Origin: Isoetes taiwanensis
Taxonomy: Eukaryota > Streptophyta > Lycopodiopsida > Isoetales > Isoetaceae
Reading direction: 5' to 3'
DNA length: 64,000 nucleotides
Assembly: GCA_021234155.1 (NCBI GenBank)
Contig: JAJEKV010000280.1
Coordinates: 374,001 to 438,000 of the forward strand
The notes beneath the pieces were generated by a model, which saw only the letters and a list, made by a program, of their open reading frames with translations, did no database searches and was not told the DNA's origin. The translations under genes were made by a program, and so were the position numbers. Below, one piece after another: positions 27,501 through 39,163 of this stretch. Numbering within the stretch: position 1 is the stretch's first letter; each line of letters begins with the position of its first letter.

Positions 27501-27971
27501 AGCTTGAAGAGCTCCATTTCCAACTTGCACACTTTTTGTGCATGTACTTGCAACCTTTTTAAGCACATCAGTAGATTGGACTACTGATCTTTCAGCTCCA
27601 CTATCAACTACAATAGGATTACAAGTTTTATTAGCATTTTCTCTTCTTTCAAGAATTGCAAAGTGACCACATACCTCATCTTCATCATCAGAATTGTCCT
27701 TTTCTTTGTCTTCATGCTCTTTAGTGAAATAAGTTCCAGCTGATCTATTTCCTCCTTTTGATTTTCCTCCTCTATTAGAATTTCCCTTCCCTTTTCCAAA
27801 ATCTTTAGGAGTAGGACACTTTGCAGCAAGATGTCCCCTCCCACCACAATTGTAGCATTTAAACTCCCCTTTTAACAGTTTTGGACAATTATTTTTAAAA
27901 TGTCCAGCCTCATGACAATAAAAACAAGTTCCTTTTGCTGCCACATTTTTTCCTCTTTTCCCTGCATACAA
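24532..27971 (-). pseudogene. Copia pol: zinc knuckles, protease, integrase, RT, RNase H (broken)
   Basis: The main frame 27971-26667 has two CCHC knuckles (CFYCHEAGHFKNNC and CYNCGGRGHLAAKC), the protease site VDSGAERSVV, the integrase zinc finger (WHNRLAHTHG to CEGCMLGK) and the integrase core with HTDLCGP, RSDKGGEY and NGVAERRNR (the DDE residues). RT follows in pieces: 25946-25665 (KWIFKIK, KARMVAQGYTQKPGIDYEET), 25612-25334 (MYGLKQAPREW, YVDDCIMVANN) and 25359-24808 (DISYVVNILSR). RNase H has DAEWGDDLSSRKSTSGY and, past a stop near 24808, FTDSQSCIAIVKNP. Breaks lie near 26660, 26450, 26130, 25660, 25340 and 24808. The element is dead as a protein source. Confidence 0.92.
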
Positions 27972-28101
27972 AATCTCAGCAGATTATTCGTCATTCCTTT
28001 TTGTACTTTCTTTTGTTCTACCTCTGTTCTAATAATGCTTTCAGCTTCATCCCTATTCTTAGCTACATTTCTAATAAACAGCCCTAACTGTTCATTTTCA
28101 A

Positions 28102-28674
28102 TTACTGCTCTAGCAATAGCAAGAACTTGGTACCTCTCAGTGAGATCAACTCCAGCACCTTCTGATCTGCTACAATGTTGTCAAACTTATTGAAGAATTC
28201 AGAGACATCATCACCTTCATGCAATTGTAGGATCCTAAGCTCATTGTCAAGCAGATCAATTTGAGACGAGGTCTTTTCCTCAAAATGTTTAAGCAAATAG
28301 GACCATATTTCCCTTGGAGATTTATTTCTTAATTTCAATCTTATGGTAGGACTCACCTTTGATGTGATAATTCCCTGAGCTTCTTTGATTCTTGCATATT
28401 CAGTTCTGCCAGATTTAGTTCCAAGAGTTACAGGATATGTAACTTCTTCAGCACTTGCCTCCTCATTTGGATTTGATGGTCCTGCTACAGACCTTGCTAC
28501 TAAACTTTCAGCAGTATTAGTTTGAACCATGTTCACATGCTGAGGATCTATCAAATCCCAGAGTTCTTCAACTTCTAGAATATGCTTAATAGCATCTTTC
28601 CAGACTTGGAAGTCAGGTCTCCCTTTATAGACATCAATGCTACTCAAAAGGCGAGCTCCAAAACGACTAGACAT
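28102..28674 (-). pseudogene. Copia gag
   Basis: The frame begins MSSRFGARLLSSIDVYKGRP and carries the Copia gag signature (FQVWKDAIKHILEVEELWDL; SPREIWSYLLKHFEEKTSSQ; LRILQLHEGDDVSEFFNKFD). It shifts frame near 28100, before the zinc knuckles in the next frame. Confidence 0.9.
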
Positions 28675-28703
28675 TCTGTCTGCACTTCACAAACCTACCT
28701 TAT

Positions 28704-28715
28704 GCTCTGATACCA
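28704..28715 (-). other. Copia primer-binding site (initiator tRNA-Met)
   Basis: Two bases inside the 5' LTR the minus strand reads TGGTATCAGAGC, the classic plant sequence complementary to the 3' end of initiator tRNA-Met. Confidence 0.92.
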
Positions 28716-28717
28716 GA

Positions 28718-29301
28718 TGTTAGTATAAGAGAGAATTTCAATCAATAATTTCTATCAAAGTGTCAATGAGATACAATGATATTCACTTCACCCTTTACCT
28801 CAACTTAATAAGACATGATTTCTATCTTATTCAAGAATCAATGGTCTTCAAACTTAATAAACCATTGAATTATAACTTAAGCAGAACACTGTAGCAATGG
28901 GAATGACGATAATACTGTAGCAACTAATAGTGCATTAGGTTGCCATTTTTCATGCCGATCAACCAGATCCGATCCCACTGTATTATAATTTACATTCATA
29001 TAGATGTTTCATAGTGAATTCCGGCAGTTATGGTAGCAGCAAATTAGCTCGGTGGTCTATGTACAGTAACTTCCATATTCGAATAAAACCTTGCCTCCAA
29101 AGTTACCACCTTGTTTAAAATATAATAGTAATAATGGCTATTCATGAACCTTAGCTTAGAACCTTAACTTATTTAATATCGAACCTTTGCAAACCATTGC
29201 AAACTCCCCATCACACAATAACATCTAAATGTCATTTGCACGTCTGATGTTTCTGAGATCTTCCCTTACCATGAATTATGCAATGACTACAATTTCTAAC
29301 A
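28718..29301 (-). repeat. Copia 5' LTR
   Basis: 584 bp, TGTTAG...CTAACA ends. Supplies promoter and polyadenylation functions in an active element. Confidence 0.93.
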
Positions 29302-29306
29302 AAACA
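29302..29306. repeat. 5-bp target-site duplication (right)
   Basis: AAACA, identical to 23911-23915. Confidence 0.85.
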
Positions 29307-29597
29307 CTTGCCAAACTAGAGCCCATCGAACTCATAGAAGGTAAGAATAGGAGCTCGCGAGTTGAGGCTCCAGTTGAGGTGCCAAGAGTTCGTATTGGTG
29401 CCAGGTACCAGGAGCTCACTCAGCGCTAGACGCCAGGAACTCGCATTGGCCGCTAGGCGCCAGGGGAAGAAAAAAGAGAGAAACAATAAAACTTGCCTGG
29501 CGGCTAAGCGCCAGGTGCCAGATAAAGACGTTCCCATTCAAGAAGAAAAAAGAACCAACTTAACCCCAAAATTTGTATTCCATCGGAAGCCCATAAC

Positions 29598-29715
29598 ACT
29601 CGGCGGGAAATCCAAATTTTAATAGTAGGCGGGAAACTCAAAAGTAACACTGGGCGGGAAGCTTAAAACCGACACTCGGGGGGAAACAAAAAATTAGAAC
29701 TAGGCGGGAACCCTG
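29598..29715 (+). repeat. 25-bp minisatellite carrying GGCGGGAA boxes
   Basis: Five units of about 25 bp with consensus ACACTAGGCGGGAAACTTAA. GGCGGGAA is exact at 29602, 29628, 29653 and 29703, with a G-rich variant near 29678. GGCGGGAA matches the E2F-binding consensus (TTTCCCGCC family). A degenerate tail (CCTGAAACTGACA) continues to about 29790. Just upstream (29340-29520) is a looser repeat built on GGCGCCAGG and AACTCGC. Confidence 0.6.
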
Positions 29716-29799
29716 AAACTGACAACCCTGAAACTGACACATGGGGCCTCGAAACTACCAACCCCGAAACTCACACCCGGTGGGTTCAAAATCGTGGAA

Positions 29800-31100
29800 T
29801 AAATTCAAATTAATAGAATCGTGGTTAATGATACATTATGATACATTTAATCTCAGTGTAGTATCTGAGGATATAGCTAAGTGTGAGCATCCATGATCTC
29901 TTGTCGATAAGATCCTAGCACATCCACTGAGGTCATATCTAGCAACACATGGAGTAGCTAGTTAGGCATGACCAACTCATCATAGAAGGCTCAGATGTGG
30001 GTGAATATCGGGCGATGCTGCAAAGTATGACATTCATCTTCAACGGTGTCTTGTTGGCAACAGTAATATATTATGTCCTCACGTGCCTCTCAAGCCCACC
30101 TACTTGTCTCAATTCAAAGGCAATGTGCACATGTGCAAATGGAAGCTATCAATCTGCACTTTCGCAGAGCCAATGTGTACGGAGATAGCGCTATGACCCC
30201 ATGTAAGCATGGGGTTGATTTGAAGCTGGTGGTGTGCTGTCTTAAAATGTTCAAGGGCACTAGCATCCTAGAGCTTGTTGATGAAGCAAACATCAAGGTA
30301 CTATCGTAAGTGATATGGTGATGTGCTCTTGCACACATTCCAACGGGAGAACCACTGATCATTAGGCCTTGCTTGAGAACCATTGTTCAAAGCCCTCCTT
30401 GCTTCTTGATATCACTATCATGTACTGGGTTTTTATCCGTAAGCAAGTGAAACATATTCAACAATCTCACTAAACATGTGAGTGCATGCTTATTATAAAT
30501 CAAATTCTTATTGTCGCTATCTTCTATGCTCTTATGTTTTCATTTCTTCATTTACCCATCCATCTTTCCCTTTCTTCTACAAAATTCCACTTAACATTTT
30601 GTCCAAAGCCTGCCCTATTGCTAGTTCGGCCTATATTCTAGGACACATGTTACCCATTGTAATATTGCTCTGTGCTATAACAAAAATTTAGAGCTTTGTT
30701 TGAGCTTTGTAACTTAGTACTGTGGTAATACCAGATGTGATTCAATAATTTGTCCTACTCAAACACGGGTCGTACCATATACCATTATTTTAGACATGAT
30801 TTTCGACACTAGAGAATGGATTATAATGGATGGAGAGTAGATTGTCCAGTCAAGATGTGTGTGAGTGCGGAGGGCATGAATATCAGCCATTAATATATGT
30901 ATACGATAGAATGCATATACAAAATTTTCAACAAGAGGTCCTTTCTTTTGTCTTGCATTTGAATTTTCAAACTTCTGCTATGAGATTGTGAATCCATTTA
31001 CATAGTGCAATGTTTATAATCTCATTTTTTTTTCTTTATAATGTTTGATTGAAAGTTAACTTATTGGTCTTCTTCATTCTCCTTCCCACCATCGACCACA
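29800..31100. other. Intergenic DNA without recognised genes
   Basis: Short frames only (for example 29997-30188 plus and 30383-30114 minus), none with a family signature. AT-rich towards the right. Confidence 0.4.
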
Positions 31101-31104
31101 TTTT

Positions 31105-32345
31105 CACTTTGAGAACCCTGATTGAGGATAGTAAGAACTGCGTGCAAGACCTGTACTGTTGTTTTATGGACTTCGCAAAAGCTTTTGACACTGTGCCTTG
31201 GGGCAAGTTATGGACATATTGAGGTAGTTATAAACCTCTATTGACTTATATAATGCAATGTACAGGTTATATGAGGCATGCTCAAGGTGTCTGACACCAT
31301 CTGGATAACCAGTCGTCGATAGTATTAGAGTATGCTAGGGTTGCCCCCTCTGTTCGATGCTCTTTGTCCTATACATTGATCAGTTGGAAGGTTGGCTTCC
31401 TGAATATTGAGGGATAAACGCTCAGCTCATGCACCACATAATTCGGCAACTTGTATACACTGATGACGTGGACCTCCTACCTTACACTTTAGATGACTTG
31501 CAGCGTCACCTGGATGCTCTAGACACTTTCTGCCCATTCACTGCATGCAAGTTAACTTGGCCAAAACTAGGGTATTGCTAGTTTCATCCAAGGACCAGCA
31601 AAGACCAACTACCTTCATTTATCGGGGCCAGAATGTGGAGGCGGCTCAGACTGACAAGTACTTGTGAATTGAGTTTCCTACTACCACACACGACGACGTC
31701 TCCATCAAGTTGCGCATCACAATGGGCTGGAAGGCACTGTATACCATGCATAACAATAGTCACAAGACAGAGTTGTATGCATGGGCAGTCACACCTATTC
31801 AAGACACTGGTCGGGCTTGTCCTCCTATATGGGATGGAGGTGTGAGGTCCAGTGATATCCCCTACCACTTGGAATGACCTGGAACAGGTAGAGAAGGCAT
31901 TCTTAACACGAGCACTTGGATAAAGTCCACAGTACCATATTAGATCCTGTTGCAGGAGACAGGTTTCGTGAGTGGGTCGCACTAGATCGCCACATCATTT
32001 ACTTCCAAAAGTTAGTTGGTATGGGTGATGCTCGTCTGCCCAATCTTGCTTTAGCTATGGCACTTAGTCCACAATGCCTCAAAACCTGCTGGAAGGATAA
32101 GCAAGCTTAGTGGCACCCTCGATGGAATGTACAGACACACTTGTGCATGCATGTACAGACGGAGAAGGATCGTAACCTTGATGCTTGCTTCCTTAGCAAA
32201 CTCTGGGATGCAGATGTGCTGGCACATGTCAAGATGGCACACTATAGTAGTAGGTCAATCCCATGCTCATACGAGGCCCACACCACTACTTTTGTACCCA
32301 TTTGTGGAAGAAACGCAGATTGATAGCTTCTCGCATTGAGACAGG
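31105..32345 (+). mobile_element. LINE fragment, copy 2
   Basis: Related to copy 1. RT blocks can be followed as CFMDFAKAFDTVPWGKL (31165-31210), the region matching LYVDQLESWL (about 31365-31400), YTDDVDLL (about 31455-31480, with YADD changed to YTDD), YRGQNVE (31618) and LFKTLVGLVLLYGMEV (31790-31845). Many stops and shifts. The right end near 32345 lacks the 3' stem-loop seen in copies 1 and 3, so this copy is truncated at its 3' side. Confidence 0.72.
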
Positions 32346-32399
32346 CCAATGGAATCAGAGGCACGCGAGGACATGATCTGTAAATGTTTCTAAAAGGTG

Positions 32400-33940
32400 T
32401 CAATACAAATAAATAATTATCATTCACACCTTAACACAAACAAATAATACAATTGTTCATTATCATTCAAGTGAATATGTCATAGCGACTAAACAAGAGT
32501 TAGATAATCACCTTATAAGCACAATGAATTCCAGATCCATGCTCTTCTCACCCATTAAACCCCATCCCAAATGAATTCCGATGTTGGCGGAATTGACCCC
32601 CCAACAAGATTGAAGCCCCTAAAACCCCACTCCCTGCGTGCCAACCACCGAAGGTGGGCATTGATTGTGTTTTGCTATCCTACTTTGATCTAATATCTGC
32701 TCTAAACCTTTGATATCCTACATCCCTTTCTCTCCTCTCCCCTGATTACTTCATCCCTAGCCAGCCCTATATCTCAGACAGTAATCCCAACTTCCTAGCC
32801 CACCTCTCAGGCCTTCCACTCCCTCCATTCCCTTGGATTGAGACACCCACCAAACCCCATCACATTCCCAGACCCAACCTCATACATAGTCACAAAGCTT
32901 GGAAACGAATCGAAGTGAGGTGAGAAACACCACCCGGATTACAGGCGTGGGAGAAGAGGTGCAATGCTTAGTACCCCAAGTACTCAAAAGGCAATTGGCT
33001 ATGGAGAAACAACGGGTCGCAAGGATGGAGACCCACACACAACAGATAAAGGACAGCATTTGCTTGGCACAATTTGAGAGACAGTAGGACAAACAGGCCC
33101 ACGCTGACCTACAGGCCTATGTGGATTCTCCGTCCACCACCATTGAGGTCATGACACAAGACATACAATGTTATGATTAGTAAACATCGGTGGCCATCTC
33201 CCCCCTTCGATCAAAAGCTGAGGAGACTGCCAACATGGTTCGAACAACCTAGACAGTCTTTGAAGAGAGCCGGTCACAGCTCTGGGACCCAGAATAGGGT
33301 CAGGACACTGAAGATGACCTCGTCGACCGAACCTTGCACTAGAATACAACTACGTAAACCGGAGCTCAGCTCACGCTACTTTCGAGTTCTCGAGGGAGTT
33401 GCGGGCAATCGTTGCCCAACAAGGTAAGGGCCTCCACACGGATGCTCACGAAAAATTGCAATAGTTTATAGACGAGTTGGTATGGCAGAAACAATTCCAG
33501 CATAAGCTGAACTCTTGGATTCAAAAGGCACAGGCCACCCCCGTGTTTCGAAGGAGATACATATTTAAAGGCCCGAGCGACGTCAAACCCTGCATGACCC
33601 GGTAATTGTCCCCCCCATGTCGCCATACCCTCAATGCCAAACACAGTCTAGATCCCCCAAGCAGCAGACAACGCCTTGACATTGTCAACATTGACTCGAA
33701 CATCAAAGAGCTACAGGAGATCAGACCAAGGAACCATAATGTGATGGTTTGTGACCAGGGTCAAACCATCCATGATGTTATCAATTCCAACTCTGACGGT
33801 AAGCAGTTGAGCACTCGATTCGGCAAGGATCATGCAGGAGATTGGTGCTAGATGCATTCTAGAAATGCGGTTGGGCATTTAGGCATGATAGAATGCGTCC
33901 ATCTACGGCTATAGTAAGGACATATTCTGCCAGGCTACTG
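32400..33940. other. Degenerate stretch of unknown origin
   Basis: Several short plus-strand frames, such as 32899-33087 (LKRQLAMEKQRVARMETHTQ, coiled-coil-like) and 33606-33851. They could be the worn 5' part (ORF1) of LINE copy 3, which begins right after, but no diagnostic motif is present. Confidence 0.3.
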
Positions 33941-33949
33941 AGATGCATG

Positions 33950-35470
33950 TAAACCTTGCCAAGACTAGGATGTCCCTCATGTCATCCTCACGTGGCCCCT
34001 CTCCTTCAGTTACCGGGGGCAGGATGTGGAAGTAACATCTAACTACAAGTATTTGGATGTGGAGTTTTCCTTCTACAATATACTGGACACTTCGACTCGA
34101 TTAAGAGCGACGGGGGGCTGGACGACACTATATGCAATGCAAAACATCTGCCTCAAATTGGAGCTGTATGATTGAGCCCATCAGTCCCACATGTTTAAAG
34201 TCTTGGGAGAACCTATCCTTCTATAATTCTGGGACTTGGTAGTTATCCCTTACTACCTGGAATGACTTGGAGCAGGTGTAGAAAGCCTTCTTGGCATGGG
34301 CACTGGGAGTGAAGCCCATGGTCCCATATCAAATCATGTTGCAAAAGACATCATCTACTTTTAGGAAGTGGTCAATATGGACGATGCTTGTCTCCCCAAC
34401 TTGGCTTACATTATAGCAAACTTGAAGCCTGCTCCCTCAGCAAGCTTTAGGATACTAGTACAAGTCAAGACTGTGACGACCATATGGATATTCGTACTAT
34501 ATGAGTATTTTACTCATATGTACAAAAGATGGTAGGCAAGGTTTAAACTCCCAACCTTCTAGCTACGGGTCATGCATCTTTACCAAGTGCATTACCAATA
34601 CTTATGGAAGACATTCTCCCCATCTCTTCATATATAGGGCTATTTCAAGAGGTTCTAGAATTCTAGAACCTACATGCATGGGCGACACTTGACAGGATCT
34701 CGTCAATTGAAATGGTGCGACCTTGACCATCGACCTAGATATATATAGAGGTGCCTCCTTCTTGTCGAACCATTTCAGTTCAACGGAAGTCTTGAACTTT
34801 CTAGGCGTCTCTTTCGTGTTCCTGCTTGCCTTTATGTCATTGTATCCTTGTTTCTTCATCATATATCAGATTCTTTGTCGATTGTGGCATATTTCTTCCT
34901 TAGTTCTTGCTCATTCATCGCGTATTTTCTTTGTTTTCACGTAGGTTCATGACAAATACATCATATTATCAACCACACGTAAATCCTGCATTGGAACAGA
35001 GCCCACAATACTACCTGCATATCCATCTATCTGCTTATGAAGAAGCGCAAACTAATTGCCTCGATTCGCATAGAGACACACACTGTCTCCGAATCGAGAC
35101 AAGCAGATGGATTGGGGAGAGGACAGGGTTTTTCGGGAGGGAGCCGTTTAAGATGAGTGCCACACTCTGCGGAGCTGTCCAATATATGAATAAATCCGGA
35201 TACATTATGTTGAGTTGGTCAGGTCTTACCAGTTGTTGCATGTGCAATTGAACACGGCTTTGGTATAGATGTTGGGATTACACCTCCAGGAGGTCCTCCA
35301 GACACACACCTGACATGTACATATGTTGCATGATGCATATTTGTATGCCACGATTTTTCCCTCAAAAACCTTTCAAGGAGGTTTTTTTTTTAAATCCGGG
35401 CAATAATAAGTCTGATGCGCTCCTTTATTGGCTGCTATGGCCGTTGGTCTTCGTGGACGATAAAAATCAA
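33950..35470 (+). mobile_element. LINE fragment, copy 3, with an internal insertion
   Basis: Matches copy 1 from ACCTTGCCAAGACTAGGATG (33952) to about 34455, then resumes at about 34970 (CATTGGAACAGAGCCC, matching 12493 in copy 1) and runs through the stem-loop (35353-35410) to GGACGATAAAAA near 35466. The intervening 0.5 kb is a later insertion. No intact frame. Confidence 0.7.
34500..34700 (-). mobile_element. tRNA-derived SINE-like insertion in LINE copy 3
   Basis: The minus strand has an A-box-like GCACTTGGTAAAGATGC followed after about 30 bases by GGGAGTTTAAACCTTG, a degenerate B-box (GGTTCAAACC type). This is the usual spacing of a tRNA-derived pol III promoter. A palindrome TTCTAGAATTCTAGAA lies at about 34651-34667. 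Ends not defined. Confidence 0.35.
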
Positions 35471-35713
35471 TTAAATTCAATTCAATTTATTGAGGGGAAT
35501 CAAATTTCAATGACCAGAATGTCTCATAGTATTTTCTTATAACAATGAAGAACCATATAGAACAATAACAAATATAAAATTATTGCCATGCAACCACTTG
35601 GATTGCCCATTGAGGGTGAGCAATTTTCGAGTGTATTTATGTTGCTGTGATTTCTTTGCAAAAATAAAATGCCTGTGTCACATGCAAAATTTCATTCATG
35701 GGTGAAACAAGAG

Positions 35714-35813
35714 TGTTCATCACATGACAATAGGTACTAATGTACTAATGCACAACTATAGTTTGAAATAAAGTGCATCTTAGAGCTCAGGTGAATATAT
35801 CATATCCTATAGC
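35714..35813 (+). repeat. 100-bp direct repeat, left of the Gypsy relic
   Basis: TGTTCATCACATGACAATAG through ATCATATCCTATAGC. About 90% identical to 38283-38382. Confidence 0.75.
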
Positions 35814-35833
35814 GCCATCCTAGTTCTGTCAGC

Positions 35834-38190
35834 ATGATTGATAGACGTGAGATTTCCTTGGGCACAATCACAGAATGTACTGCACCTTTTCTATTTTTGT
35901 TCGAGGGAGCTTCTTGTAGCATTTCTTTCAATCTTATCACTAGCCCACATGCGCCAGCAGTCTTGGGTCTGCCCTGGCTCGAGCTACATAACTCACAGAT
36001 TGATTGGCGTGCTAGATTTCTTTGCTTTGCTGGTTCTAGCCCTAGTTCCAATTCATTTGCAGCTTAAGCCTCTGCATCGACATCTACTTTAGTCCGTGCA
36101 GTATCGCGAGCTGCGAATTCCATTTTTGCTGATATTCCAGTTCCTTTTCCTGCTCCATGCCCTGGTTCAGCTCTTATTCCTACTCCAGTTCATGTCCCAG
36201 ATTCTGATCATGTTCTAGATGATGTTCCAACTCCAGTTCTTGCTCTAGCTCCTGCCCCTGCTCCTGTTCCTTCTTTTAATCCTGCTCCTATCCAAATTCG
36301 TATTTTGTGGATGCCTCTTCACGCCCTTACTTTAGGATCTCGAAGATTTCTCTTCCCGGGTTTATTAAATCTGGAAGCCACGATTCAAGTTCAGTATTTG
36401 CAATCCAGGTTGATCCGTCGGTTAACTCGACATCGGAAAAATCTCTTTTAATGCTTCCAGATAAATTTGGTGATTTCTTCGGCGTTTTTGACAAAGACAA
36501 GGCCAGCAAGCTCCCAGAGCATCGTCCATATAATTGTTCTATTGATTTACAGCCCAAGACAATGCGACCATACGGTCCGATATATAGTATATCTCCTGTT
36601 GAGTTAAAGATTTTACAAGATTATATTGAGGAGAATCTAGGTACTGGCTTCATTTGACATTCTCTATTCCTTGTTGGAGCACTCATATTCTTTGTAAGAA
36701 AAAGGGCAATTCTCTGCGCTTCATTATTGGTTATCGTGGCCTCAACAATATCACAATGCCGAATCGCTATCCGCGTCTGCTAATTCTAGAGTTGTTGGAG
36801 TGGCTCCAGGGTGTGCACTATTTGACGAAGATTGATCTTCGGGGTGCCTACAATCTCATCCGGATCCGAGGGAAGACATCGTCTCGTATTCGATATGGCC
36901 ATTTTGAGTACAGAGTTGTGCCCTTTGGGCTTACCAATGCTCCAGCATATGGCCAACGATGTCTTCCAAGAGTTCTTGGATATTTTTGTTATCATCTATT
37001 TGGATGATATTTGTATTTATTCTAAGACTCTTGAAGAGCATGAGAGACATATTCGACGGGTCTTCTAGAAGCTTCGTGAGCATGGGTTATATACAAACTC
37101 AAAAAGTGTCAATTCGATCAGGATATTGTGGAGTTTCTCGGCTATCGTATCACTCTTGGCTATCGTATCACTCCTCATGGAAGGTCAGCACTGTTTTGGA
37201 GTGGCAAACACCTTCTTCTGTCCGAGATATTCAGTGTTTCCTGGGATTTACCGACTTCTATCGATGTTTTATTTAGGATTATTTAGAGATCACTCTTTCC
37301 GTGACGTGCCTCACGGCAAAGGATGTGCTATTTGAATAGAGTGTGAAGCATAAACTACTTTCGTTATCCTAAAGCATGTTTTTACCACACACCAGTTCTT
37401 GCTCATGCAGATCCTTCGTGCCCACATATTATCGAAGCAGATGCTTCTGATTTTGCTCTTGGCGGTATCTTGTCACAGAAGGCGAGTGACCATGAGCTAC
37501 ATCTGATTGCCTACCACTCGCAAAAGTTCTAGGTTGCCGAAATTAACTATCCAATTTATGACAATAAGTTGTTGGCTAAAGTTTATTCTTTCAAGGAGTG
37601 GGTGAAAGCATGCTATGGTGTACCACTTTTGGAACTCTCAAAAGTACCTACAGTGGATACTTTTAAAACTGGTACTTTATGTTTTTCTTTCCATTAAAAT
37701 CAATCCAAAAAATTTGAATTGAAGGTCAATAGCATGTTAATCTATTGTGTTAGAGGATAACAATACTATTAGAGACTAAATTGAATGACTCAACTCTCAA
37801 ACTTATTGTTTATTGAGACATTTATGCAAGTTCCCAGTACCCGGTGCTGGGTACTTTTCTGGGTAGTTTCGCACTCCCTAAAAAGAACTTTAGATGGTAC
37901 ACCCTAGCATGCTTTCACCCGAGTGGAAACGTTTCCTTTAATGATCTCCTCATAAGGCCACAATCTATATGGATCATCAAAATCTGGAATATTTTCAGTC
38001 TGCTCGAGTGCTCAACTGTCACCAAGCCCGTTGGCATACTCAAGTATTATCCCGCATTGATTTCGTGATCAAGTACATCCTAGATCTCTTCAAGAGAAGC
38101 TCGATGTCTTGTCTTGATGCTCTTACCTTGAGCCCAAGCTGGGTGATCCCGCATTTGATCAGCAATCACAGGTTATCCTAGAGCCTGATC
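35834..38190 (+). pseudogene. Ty3/Gypsy protease-RT-RNase H relic
   Basis: Order as in Ty3/Gypsy. A protease-domain tail (SPHAPAVLGLPWLELHNSQI then DW, about 35940-36005) is followed by a Pro/Ala-rich linker (36160-36300). RT then starts with KLPEHRPYNCSIDLQPKTM (36510-36560), then [13 protein letters not shown] (36832) and [19 protein letters not shown]-like residues (about 36990-37045, catalytic YLDD). RNase H carries ADASDFALGGILSQKASDHE (37438-37495) and, beyond an inserted MITE, MDHQNLEYFQSARVLNCHQA (37969-38030). Frames shift near 36660, 36950, 37070 and 37530. No gag, integrase or LTR. Source of the fragment unknown. Confidence 0.85.
37601..37920. mobile_element. MITE of about 320 bp inside the Gypsy RNase H
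   Basis: Terminal inverted repeats of about 24 bp (GTGAAAGCATGCTATGGTGT then ACCA against GTGAAAGCATGCTAGGGTGT then ACCA), flanked by GAGTG(G) at 37596-37601 and 37921-37926. Removing it rejoins SFKEW with the rest of RNase H. Family unassigned; the 5-6 base duplication is ambiguous because the terminal bases overlap it. Confidence 0.75.
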
Positions 38191-38282
38191 GGTTCCAGCT
38201 TATGACCATTTTTTTCGAGAGGCCTCATAATACAACTTTGTTGGAGTATGTTCAGGCATTTATGCCCTTTGATCTCAAGATG

Positions 38283-38382
38283 TGTTCGTCACATGGCAAT
38301 AGGTACTAATATACAAATACACAACTATAGTTTGAAATCAAGTGCATCATAGAGCTCAGGTGAACATATCATATCCTATAGC
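38283..38382 (+). repeat. 100-bp direct repeat, right of the Gypsy relic
   Basis: Counterpart of 35714-35813, in the same orientation. Confidence 0.75.
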
Positions 38383-38399
38383 ACTTATATCATGTAGTA

Positions 38400-39163
38400 G
38401 TTATGATAAACTAGATGATCAGAACGATGACATAAATTTCTTATGCTTCTATCATATTTTTGTCTCTATGCAATAGAGAGTCCTAAGGTTCCACCTCTAG
38501 AACAATATCTAGCATTATAACAGGGTTTTTTTTTGTGATTTTATACGCTTTTTTGGCATACTAATCAGTATATCTAGAGTGCACACTGGATTCTCATATT
38601 TGAATGGCATTTTATCTATGGTTTTGCAATGGTTTTGCCTTGCATGTTTTTGTTTCTTAAAAACTTAATTAATTTAATTTTATGAAAGGCCATGCAAGCA
38701 ACGAGGCATTCAACTTTAGGGTTCGACTTTAGGGTTTGTGGAGAAGGGAATTTAGAGGACCATTTCCGGCAGTTTTCTCCTCGTTATGGCTTCCACAGTT
38801 CTCTCTGATGCTAGATTAGTAGCTGTGGCAGGTTGCAAAGGTGTCGATGGCGTGTTACAGATCACAGAGACCATGATGCAGATGCGTGATCCTTTTGAAG
38901 AGATGCTTCTAGTGATTATCTTTGCTCTAATTTATTCTTTTACCAGCTTCTCCTGTTTTCCCTAAATTGTGTTATGCGGAAGCTACATATTCAGATGTAG
39001 TGAATACGAATTCGGAGTGTGATTTTGATTGTGTTTGTGTCTCTGAGCCATTAGAGCTCTTTCTCTAAGGTTTAGGTGGCTTATACCTTAGCATCCTTTG
39101 GGCAGGATTTGAGATCTGATGCTCTACACTAAGCTAAGACCGAGGCAAATATAGAAAAGAACT
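38400..39163. other. Intergenic DNA
   Basis: No family recognised. A short frame from ATG 38786 (MASTVLSDARLVAVAGCKGV) stays open for about 60 codons, but nothing identifies it. Confidence 0.35.

Larger units (their letters stand above)
23916..29301 (-). mobile_element. Complete Ty1/Copia LTR retrotransposon, decayed
   Basis: Intact structure of 5386 bp on the minus strand: 5' LTR 29301-28718, primer-binding site, gag, protease, integrase, reverse transcriptase, RNase H, polypurine tract, and 3' LTR 24490-23916, with AAACA duplications outside. Integrase before reverse transcriptase marks it as Copia. The LTRs differ by some 15-20 substitutions and a 9-bp indel, so insertion is old enough for decay. 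The coding region is broken by several frameshifts and stops and cannot make a full polyprotein. Confidence 0.95.
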
